Assembly (NCBI RefSeq): GCF_016906535.1
Contig: NC_057371.1
Span: forward strand, 2,356,001 to 2,420,000
Length of the DNA: 64,000 bases
Direction of reading: 5' to 3'
Source of the DNA: Rhizoctonia solani
Lineage: Eukaryota > Basidiomycota > Agaricomycetes > Cantharellales > Ceratobasidiaceae
Shown here: positions 23,786 to 33,593 of the stretch, in pieces
Layout: each line of letters opens with the position of its first letter
How positions within the stretch are numbered: position 1 is the stretch's first letter
Translations under genes and position numbers: made by a program
Notes under the pieces: model-generated
Told to the model about the DNA's origin: nothing
Seen by the model: the letters and a program-made list of their open reading frames with translations, nothing else
Database searches by the model: none

Positions 23786-25226
23786 GTGAACACCTACAAA
23801 TCTGTTGCTCACAGACCCAACCTTGTCGTATTTGCCGAGGCTCGAGCCACCAAAATCGGGATTGGTCGTTCCGGGAAGGACATCACGGCAAGGGGTGTCT
23901 TTTTTTTCACTTCAAGAGCAAGCCATTGACTGCCAAGGCTGGAAAGGAAGTCGTTCTCTCGGCTGGTTAGTTGATCATGCGTTCTAACAGTATCTTCGAA
24001 GCTAACAAGGGACTTTCAGGCACTCTTCTGACCCTCTAGTTCTTGAGTTGAGTGGTACCGGCAACAGCAACGTCTTGCAGAAGCACAAGGTCTCCCTAAA
24101 GGTCGGTCTCCTTGGGGCTGGGGAGAACTGCCAAGCTCGTGTTTTGGTTTCGACTACATACGAAGTAAAAAAAAATGGTTTGTCACCTATGACAACCTTG
24201 GGTATGACCATACGTTTAGGGCAGCTTCCGAAGTTCGATAGTAAGTGGGCTTGTGATGTATTCGATAAACAAGAACTTATACGAGAACAGCGGAAAGGCT
24301 CGTGACAGACCACTTACTGCTTCCCACTCCATGCTATCGCATATTGACTTGTACTTCCTTGCTAGCTCTGCCAAGGTTGTGCATATGCACACGTCGCTGT
24401 GGGAGTATGTGAGGAAGGAGATACATATGGTGCTTCCGAACGAGCAGTACAGGATCGAAGAGCTATCGCTGAGGAAGAAGATGAGTGACGTCGAAATGCT
24501 TCCGCATCCAGGCAAGTATACTATTTGGGACTTTCCCAAGAGTCGTGCTGACCGTGTGATCCAGCAGAACCGAATAGCTGATATATGTGAATTATGATGT
24601 GCATTCAGCACTCTTTCTCTCGTAGATAGATTGTAAGTCATGACTGCTATCTGCCAACCGTCACCCAATCAACCTGCTTAGGTCACGCCCAGCACCAAAA
24701 TACCTCGGACTCCGTTTCGCCTCCAGCTATCGGTGCTAACTACCTATCCAAGCAGGTAGGTGTGCTGCTTGGGATGTGTTGTTACTTTTCTGAAGCTTTG
24801 TCCTCAATATAGACCGGAGCATGCTCGTTGAGTTGGTCATGTTTGCGGACAAGCTTGCCAAGGCCGAACCATTGGGTACGATACTTGTTGCCCGTCAGGG
24901 CCCCAGTCCAGATATCGAGTCGGACAAAGTCATCACCAAGCGAGCCAAGGGCAATAACCGAACTTTGCACCACCCGATTAGAACTGCGGTGATGGCATCC
25001 GAGTAGCTTGGAGGCGTGGTGGATGAAATGCCAAAGGTGGATGGAACGAGTAGTCTGCGAGTGGTATGTCCCGTCTTTCAGCAGCGTTTTTTTTTCGCTG
25101 ACAATAGACACTATGGTAGATGAACCCCAGTGTCATCCCGGTGCACCTTGCCGTTCAGCTGCACCATGCTGTCTACGGTATTGCGGAAAGGGCAACTGAC
25201 GCTATCAAGAGTGGCTTGGGATTCTA
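23786..25226 (+). pseudogene. GMC oxidoreductase remnant, copy 2
   Basis: Same pieces as the copy at 13567-15001: VNTYKSVAHRPNLVVFAEAR, GKEVVLSAG, LELSGTGNSNVLQKH, LLGAGENCQARV, TYDNLGYDHTFRAA, ANYLSKQ, LVELVMFADKLAKAEPL, SSLRV, and a last exon reading SVIPVHLAVQLHHAVYGIAE...IKSGLGF with TAA at 25224-25226. Damage partly differs from copy 1: a run of eight T near 23910 shifts the frame, the codon after GTAVMASE is TAG (about 25004) where copy 1 has TCG, and the A-run near 24170 differs by three bases. The family oxidises alcohols with FAD, often secreted to supply hydrogen peroxide, but this copy cannot encode a working enzyme. Confidence 0.72.
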
Positions 25227-25894
25227 ACTTTGAGTGATATTCGAAGCGTTTTGATTCCGGGACTGAAATAATGGGACGCGATTTCCTGAAGCTTTTTGGG
25301 CTGAGATGGGCTGCATGCGCCATTGCAATATATGTACAGTGGATACCATCTATGTGGATGAGGTTTATGTTTTGCGACTTGATGTGTATTCATATGCACC
25401 GTGACATATACGACGACTATGGTTTCACTCATGTGCTCTCGGAGGAAGCTGGCAGAAAGCAAGATGGATGGCTTGGTGTATTGTAAGCCCTATCACGCTC
25501 TCAACTTTATGCTTGCGAAAGCTTTTGTTTCCAATCCAGTTCTCTGTTTATCTTTTAGCCTTGGGCTATTAGTTTGGGTTGGTGAGCAGCTTTGAAAGAC
25601 CGGGGTCTTGTGAACTCCAAACTCGAGTACCAAGTAGGACACTAAAGCATTCATACTTAGATACAAGCTCACCTAGCACGTCGAGCCTTACTTGAGTGGG
25701 GGCTGATTGGAGCAGAGAATCACAGAGCACGACAGACTATTATATTGCCCAAACACATGAAATACATGATACTGCAGTGCATAAACGTCCACGAATATAT
25801 ACAAAGCACACTATGAACCGTTCGGCATTTGTTCTCATCTCACATGTCAATACATGGCCGGTTATCGTCCGCATCAACAGTGCTCACCTCGCTC

Positions 25895-28800
25895 TCAGCT
25901 AACAAAGCATCGATGCCAATCCTCCCCAAGCAGCAAACGCTGACTATAGTCCGCTCGACACGTGCCTTCAGACCCGATCGTGTAAACGGTCTCGAGGAGA
26001 GGGAACAGCTTGAGCAGATCAGATGGAACCCAGAAAACTAGCTGTGAGTCGCGGTTGCGTACCCACCCATCACCATCGATCGTCAGTCCACCGACAATCG
26101 CACTATGGGGCTTCCTCTGGTCTGAGGTCGAAGAGGCAGATTGGGATATGTCGGATACAGCGCCCCTTCCTGGTGCCTTCCATACTCGAATCGTCGCGTC
26201 ATCCGAGCCTGAGACAATACATGCACCGTCGGGCGAACATGCCACCGAGTAAATCCAACCTTGATGTCCTTGAAGTGGCTTACATGCAGGAGCCCCATCT
26301 TCCACCCTCCACACTCCAACCCTTCGATCAGCCGAGCCAGATACGATGTGATTGCTGTCGGGTGTGAACACAACTGACCTCACCCAATTCTGATGTGCCT
26401 TGAGAGGACCGAGGACCAACTCGCCACTGTGCGAGTCAAAGATGCAGATAGCGCCATCTGTGGACCCAGAAGCAATGAGTCTGCCATCAGGCGAGAACGT
26501 CACCGACCAGATACCCTCCTTATGCTGCCGCGACCCGAACGGATCGAACACGAGTGATAGCGTCTGCGACTCCCACATCCGGATCTTCCTGTCATCACAC
26601 CCAGAAACGATATGCTTGCCGTCGGGGGAGAATGCCGCTGAGTTGACCTCCTTGTCGTGCGTTCCAACCAGGTCTGTGGGCGTCAGAGTCCCATCGTCCA
26701 CATCCCACATGCGTATGGTCTTGTCACATGAGGCAGAAACAACGTGCCTGCTATCGGGTGAGAACGACACTGACCATATCATTTCTTCATGCCCTCGAAG
26801 TGGACCGGATAGCAGATTGCCGCTTGTGGCATCCCATAGACATATGCATTTGTCGTCGCCACCAGAAGCGAGGTACCTGCCGTCGACTGAGAACGCCACC
26901 GAGTTGATCTCATCCGTGTGTGCGACAAGTGGCTGGAGAGCGGCAGTGCCATCGTGTGTGTTAAACATGTAGATCGCTTTGTCAACACCCGCTGCGGCGA
27001 TGCGTGACCCATCAGGCGAGATCGCAACCGACCAGACAAGCATGGTTGGTGCGCTGGAGTGTGAGGTGTGAGATGATGTTGGGTGCAGTCCATTCCACAT
27101 CTTGACGGTGCGATCTTTTGAGCATGATGCGACTCGTGTGCCATCGGGTGAGAACGCAGCGGAGTAAACCAAATGGTTGTGTGTGCCAAGTAGGCAAGGG
27201 TTGGAGTAGCCGTGCTCTACATCCCATATATACACGCACCTATCCCAAGAGCCAGTGACGAGTTTGTCTCCGAGTGGCGAAAACCCAATGGATGTGATTG
27301 CATTGTTGTGTACTTTGGGTGGGGAGTGTGTGGCGGTGCCGTCCTGTAGACTCCAGACGCGCAGATCACCGGATTCATGGCCAGTGACAAGGTGCTTGCT
27401 GTTTGGCGAAAAGGCGATTGACCACACTGGGGATTGATGAGCATCGAATGGAAAAGGGAGAGACTCGCGGGTGGATGCGTCGTAAACAACAATGGGACAC
27501 TCATCGCTTAACAAGCCACATGCGATATGCTTGCCATCAGGAGAGAACGCCGTGCACTTGACTGTTGAAGGATGGCGTTTGATGGAGTTGGGTATCAGAC
27601 TGCCGTTGCCACTGTCCCACATCCGCGTTGTCTGGTCATTGGACCTTGAGAGAATGTGCTTGCCGTCGGGTGAGAACGATACTGACGTCACTTTGCTTTC
27701 ATGCCCCTTGATGACGTCATATATGCAACTGCCGGTCTGCGCGTCTCGCACAAGCATTGTACCGCCCTCAGAGCCAGAGACAAGCAGCAGTCCGTCGGGA
27801 GAATATGCTACGGATCTGACCCAATTGGCGTGTCCTTTGAGGGGGCCAAGAGCCACTGTTCCATTGTGCGCATGAAATATATTTACTGTGCCATCTTCAA
27901 ATCCAATTGCAAATCGAGACCCATTGGGAGAGAACGCCAGTGAGATGGCCCCCAAATGCATCTGCCATGTCGCAAGTAGCGCCGTTGGACTTTGTTCCAT
28001 TGCAGACCCTTCCAGCCTCAGAAGTCCCCGAGTATGACCCCAGTACTGCTTGTATACCGAGCTTGAGTGATGGCAAAATGCCAATGCCGAGATGTATATG
28101 TGCGGCGTCGACTGCGAGACAGATCCGGCAGCATACTTTGATACAAAGATCCACGAGTCGTTCAGCAACTTGCCCAGATCCGATGATGCGTCTTTGACCT
28201 ATCACGTGTCATCAGCCTTGTACTGATACTGCTCTACTCAGATGCCTTACCGTCAGCCACGGCTTAAGTGCCGACAGCATGACTATCCCTTTGTCCAGCG
28301 TACGCTTCAGGCTCACCACCTCCATCCAGAACAGCAGTCGGTATGACAGGAACTCTTCCAGCCCTTTCTGCACCATCTCACATGGCGCGCTCTTGACTAC
28401 ATGATCTCCCCAATGGTGCGCTGCGTATGACAGCGTTGGCGAGATTGACTTTGCTATCCGGTATTCCAGGTCTTCCACTTTGCTATCGGGTATAAACGAT
28501 GTCTCTAGGCCACAGATGTTGAATCGCAGCTGGTCTTGCATCACCTCGAAGCACCGTTCGGCGAGCAGCTGACTGTGCTTTGCTTCGTCGCAGTAGAACT
28601 TGGTCGACCGTGCCTCGTCAAATATAAAGTCGGGGAACGATGCGTGCAACGTAGTGATCATCTTGGTCGCTTGTGATACGTGCAGCACCGAATACAGAGA
28701 CTGGAGCAGTACTTGAACCTTTGCCGCCTTGATCCCCGTCAGAGCTCCAAGCGTATCGACGTCGATCGGCTCTCGTGCGCAAATTGCTGTCCAAACTATT

Positions 28801-30725
28801 GCCAGTGTCTGCTCTTGCTCCTCCTGATCCAGGTTCGAGTCGTGGACTGCCGCATCTAGAATCGTAGCATATAGCTTGTCAATGTCCGCGTGTCGGTTGG
28901 CTGATTTGGAAGACGATTTCAGGATCGCCTCAAGCCGGTCTTCATCTACCATGGTGCCTCTTCTTCGAATATACCGAATTGCGGTGGCTGCATATATGAA
29001 CAGGTTTCCAGATAGCTTGGCGAGTTTGATTAGATCATGCTCAGAGACGCCGTTGCAAAGTTCGTCACGCAGGTATAGCTCGATGTCTGCTTCGACTAGC
29101 GACTTTTCGATCTCGTGTAGCACGCACATCGACCGGTTGCGGTCGGACTGCGCCTCGATCCTTTGGCGGATGTCCGGCTCGGGTCGGCTGGTGACGAAGA
29201 ACTTGATAGGCAAGTTGGGAGTGATTCTGAAAATTACGTCCAAGATTGTTCGCACGCCGTTCGTGTTGCTGCATTCGTCAAGTGCATCGATTACGACCAC
29301 GAGTCCATCGGGTATGTCGCCCTTCACCTGCGTCAACGGCTCTTTGATCAGCCGCTCACATTGTTCCGCTATAGCCCGGGTCCCGATGTCAGGATCACTG
29401 CCTAGTACCTTTACGACCGCTGATTGGAAGCTCATGGAGTACCGCGCAAGCTGATATGTGATCGTCGGTATGATTCGTCCTATATCCTGGCACTCACTGG
29501 ACGTTCGCGTGCAGAAAAAGCTCGCTCCAAGAAGTCCTCGTGCCTTGAGCGACTCGGCAAATGTGTATGCGATGGTTGTTTTGCCTGTGCCAGCCATGCC
29601 GTTCATCCAGTATATGTTGGGTTTCTGAGGATCGGCTGACCATTGGTCGAGCTCTAACAGGATCTGGGCTCGTGTGTGTTTGGTACAGGCTCGGCGATCG
29701 ACCTCGGTTGAGAGACTGGAGTTATGGGGAGCTAATCTGGACGGGAACAGTTTATCGAGGCGGCTATTCTGTTATTGACCGACTCAGCCTAGTATCTCCC
29801 TGTAAACATATTCCAACGTACCACAGTCTGCTCTCCTACACTGCTCCATATATCCAGGGTCGCATCGGTCTATTATCCACCATGAGCAACTCACTAAGCT
29901 ACCAACTAGTACTTACTTGTAACTGCCGAAAGGCACTCTCAATTCCACGATATGCCCTTAGGATTTCCTGCTGGTATTGTTCGGCCTTGTCCAGGTTGCG
30001 TTCTATGGGTTGATCTTGCCATTTCTTGATCACTTCGGTTTGTTTTGCAATCAACCTGTGCAACCTATGAGTCATTTCATCTCATCCAACCTCCTAGCGC
30101 TCACTTTTTCATCCTAGTTGTGCAGTCCGACATATGGGCAGAGTTCGACCTCGGCACATGATAGGCTAAGGAACCGCTTAACATCTGGAGCTCCTGTAAG
30201 AGTGCTTCGTACTCCGTCTCGTATACTGGGTCTATCTGCGTGCGCTTGAATGCGTCAGTAGATCGCATTCACTTCATGATGCAGATCGTATGCAGCTGAC
30301 CTTGAGTGTATCAAAACATGATATCACATCTGTGATAATGGCTTGAAGTGGTGGGAATACGCCCGCACTTTGACTCAAGTCTTTAAGCGCCGCGCCAACA
30401 CGTTGTAAGCGTGGTCTGTTCGCTGTATTTTTCTGAGAAGCTGGCGTCCTAGGGCCAGCGACAGGTGCTGGCTTATGAAAAGAGGGCAGTGGCAGACCTC
30501 GCATTACACTGTCCCGATGGGAGACGGAGGTGTGGTCAACATATCACGAGGGACTGGGGTGGCAGATTGAATTTGAGATGTTTCTCTCAGGTCGTTTGAG
30601 ATTTGGGTCGCGTTATTAGAGCTTGAAGCGGGCTCCGGAGTCGTGGTATGTGATCGCGGACGCTTTGTAATTTTAGACACCAAAGAGTCAAGCGCGCCCC
30701 GTTTGGGGCGGGGTGTGGAAGACAT
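25895..30725 (-). CDS. NLR copy C: mosaic NACHT - 14 WD40 protein (intact)
   Basis: Exons: 30510-30725, 30301-30471, 30105-30244, 29917-30064, 29822-29869, 28251-29768 and 25895-28198. The first intron would be only 38 bp (30472-30509, GT...AG), but removing it keeps frame and gives a 1,514-residue protein. The last two exons are exactly the same lengths as in copy B (1,518 and 2,304 bp). The N-terminus ([10 protein letters not shown]..., [14 protein letters not shown]) and the first part of the NACHT exon differ strongly from A and B. From about the Walker B region onward C is nearly the same as B. Walker A (GMAGTGKTT), Walker B ([10 protein letters not shown]), 14 WD40 repeats and the tail (DGWVRN...FWVPSD...LLLGEDW) are all present. 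The role is as for copy B, with a different possible effector end and different WD40 surface residues. Confidence 0.88.
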
Positions 30726-31569
30726 ATTAGTAAATATGTGGGGGGAAGCTAGGTAGTTTTAGATATCCGAACTTTTAATCACTGAAATCGACCTAAAAGT
30801 ACTGCTCGGTGTAACTTGAGTCAGTAAGCAAGTACAGAACTAGCTCGTCGGAGGTGGTTAGGGGTAGCCCAGCCAGGGAACACAGCCACATGTAACCGGC
30901 AAACGCCCGGTTGCAGATTATGATTATCTGAATCGGGTCTGGAAATCACCAGAAGCGCTCACAGTTTCAGGCTTATATTGGAGAGGTGAGTATGTACTTT
31001 CGAAGCCAATGACTAGAGATCCGGAGCACTCTGGATTTCTTGCGACTCACTTTGCGTGTGTTTGCGAATTTTCATTATGCCCGTGAGTATTCGCCAGCAA
31101 CATCATAATCTGGTTTCAATGTAACTTTTTGTCTTTTCGGCTTCACAAGTGGTCCGAGGGTAGATGGACAAGTACTTCAATTGATAAAAAAAACCGCAGT
31201 GTATGATAATTCATAAACGGGCGCAAGGCCTTTTTTCGGAATCCTACTATAGTCGTGTTGGAGCCCAGCCCCATGATAGACTGCAAAATATCGGGGAGCT
31301 CCCCGCAAATCAGAGGGAGGCCCAGTAGCCCATAGTATATACTAGCGATGAAAAAGAACATAAAGGAGAAAAGATAAGAGACCGAGGTAGGTGTGAGCCC
31401 AGTAGTTGTGCGTGTGTCCATCGGACGCGTCCAGTCGCGGAAGTGAAAGAGAATACGGCGGGGTAGAGCACCAGGGATCAGAGGATGACACTCATCGTGG
31501 GGTAGGTTGGGCAGCGAAGGCTTGCAATCAGGTCATAGAAGCTCCCATCCTTGACATGACCCGGATATT
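30726..31569. other. Upstream region of NLR copy C; no gene seen
   Basis: Between the start of copy C and the broken edge of NLR remnant D. It should hold the promoter of copy C. No open frame here resembles a known protein. Confidence 0.4.
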
Positions 31570-32801
31570 TTATCCATCGGTCTTGCACTTCGCTATCGGG
31601 TATGAACAATGTCTCCAGACTACGTATGTTGAATTTCAGTTGGTCTTGCATCACCTCGAAGCACCTTTCGACGAGCAGTTGACTATGTTTCGCTTCGTCG
31701 CAGCAGAACTTTGCCGACCGCTCCTTGTCAAACATAAAGTCGGGAAACGATGCGTGCAGCGTAGTGATCATCTTGGTCACTTGCGACACGTGCAGCATGG
31801 AGTACAGAGACTGTAGCAGTGTGTTGACCTTTGTCGCCTTGATCCCGGTCAGGGTTGCCAGTATATTGATATCGACTGGCTCCCAAGTGCAGACTGCGGT
31901 CCAGAGTATCAGTAGCATCTGTTGCTGCTTTTGTGGGTCTCGGTCGGACTGGTGCACTGCGGCCCAAAGAATTGTGGTGTTGGAGGCGGGGGTGTGTAGC
32001 GGTGGAAGGGATGAATCTCCGCGTATGCGGGCACGTGCTATATACATGCGACTGGGGAGCATGCCCCCGTGTACCCCTTGCTCCAGTGTAGAGCTCATCA
32101 ATGTCCAAGCGTTGGAAGCCCGAGCTTAGTGATGAGATGAGAATGGTCTCGAGTTGATTTGGGTCGACTATGGTCCCTGTTTGTCGAATATATCGAATCG
32201 CCGTGACTGCATCTATGAACAGGCTACCAGAAAGCCTGACAAGCTGGCGTAGGTCTGACTTGTGGATGCTGTCGCCGAGTTCTTCACAAAGCTATGACTC
32301 GATGTCTACCTGTACTAGCGACTTTTTGATCTTGTGTACCACGCACACCGACCGGTTGCGGTCAGACTGTGGTCCGACGCAGGATACCAGTCCTCCAATA
32401 GCCGCTTGCAGAGGTGGGAACACCTCCGCTGTTTTATTCAACTTCTCTAGCGCACTACTCAGAGCTTGTAATGCCGGGGGCTTATAGTCAATAGGCCGAG
32501 GTACCCTGGAAGTTGCGGTGCTGCCAGTCGGGTGAGTGCCGTTGAATGGATGAATTATGACCAACGGTTGACTTTTGTCCAGGATTTACAATGAGCTTTC
32601 AGCGAGCAAGGCATCTTCACCAGTTGTGGGGCGTATTTGGGAGACTGCTGGTTCTACACGTAAGGGACGAGTGTTGGCCTGAATAGAGGGTGTAGACGCA
32701 GAAATATCCAATGTGCTGGGCCACGTGAACTCTGCTTTAAGCTCACCTTTCTTGTGCCTGAAGTGGGGGCCAAACCCTTTCTCTTTTGCCGAGGAAGACA
32801 T
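31570..32801 (-). pseudogene. NLR remnant D with internal deletion
   Basis: The minus strand starts with an N-terminus like copies A and B (MSSSAKEKGFGPHF...), with a frame break after TTGEDALLAESSL near 32590. It continues with the conserved helical core (KTAEVFPPLQAAIGGLVSCV). It then jumps directly to mid-NACHT sequence (PQSDRNRSVCVVHKIKKSL, near 32370-32310), so introns 1-4, Walker A and Walker B are deleted. After a further disturbed stretch (31930-32110) it again follows the family ([24 protein letters not shown]...FIPDSEVQD) and stops matching near 31570. No WD40 repeats follow. It is a dead copy that shows the array once extended further right. Confidence 0.8.
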
Positions 32802-33372
32802 GCCTCAGTGACACTGGTTGAGCTGAACAAGGGCATAAGCGCTTGAGGTTGCTCAGGTTAAGGGGCCAACAGTCAGCGCTCGTACAATGGCATTTGTAAT
32901 AGCTCCCAGCATCCCTGGACCATGGTGCCTCGTAAACTATAGCCAATCCTATATTTATTCACTAGCTTACAGCCGCCAATCAAGGTGAATCGGTAACTTG
33001 TATCCCATGACCAAAACCTCACCTTGCTTGGCCTCCTATCCCTTTATTGATTGTTTCACAAGGCAAATACAAATGAAATATAAACAGCAAGTGCTATTAA
33101 CATAAGCATACAAAACAGTAAAGGCATACTATGCCCAGGTTGTTTTGATGCTAGAGAAATTTATTCCATGTGGTCATGAACCACGCGCACTAACAAATCT
33201 GCAGACCATCGTAGTGATTGCTGACAACAAGCCTTTGGTCAGCTGGTATCTGCAGTCTTGCTATGTGTTAAGGACTCAAGGCCCATACTGATCACAGGGA
33301 TATGCATATTTAGAAAGAGGGGATTCAGATTGGGTATCACTTGGTTCTAAATACGAATAGGTTACTGCTCGT
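32802..33372. other. Gap between NLR remnant D and the CACTA element; no gene seen
   Basis: AT-rich sequence without a credible open frame. The last three bases, CGT at 33370-33372, are the left target duplication of the CACTA element. Confidence 0.4.
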
Positions 33373-33540
33373 CACTGTGGGCCTGGTAGCCGCGGATCAT
33401 TCGTGCCCAAATCTGCGGATACCATAATTTCCGCAGATATCCTGATGTTTCAATCATCTCATGGTGCGGAAAATCCGACCCCGATTATTTCCCAGACTTA
33501 CTCACGAGCTGGTGAATACAAAGATGCGGAAATTTCGTGG
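33373..33540. repeat. Left subterminal repeat region of the CACTA element
   Basis: At least five copies of a GCGGA-type motif in both orientations lie within 170 bp: GCCGCGGATC, CTGCGGATAC, TTCCGCAGAT, GTGCGGAAAATCC and ATGCGGAAATT. Such clustered subterminal repeats are the binding sites of the accessory protein in known CACTA elements. Confidence 0.7.
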
Positions 33541-33593
33541 CAAAGTACTGTAACCATAAATGCATGTAAATCGTACAAGATTAAATTATATCG

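Larger units (their letters stand above)
20504..25894. repeat. Spacer 2 of the tandem NLR array (copy of 11050-15668)
   Basis: Second copy of the inter-NLR spacer. About 700 bp (roughly 21010-21710) has no counterpart in spacer 1. On its minus strand an open frame of about 100 codons (20989-21294, ending in a stop) looks protein-like but matches nothing I know. A decayed GMC oxidoreductase occupies 23786-25226. The remainder (21710-23780 and 25230-25894) holds no recognisable gene. Confidence 0.85.
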
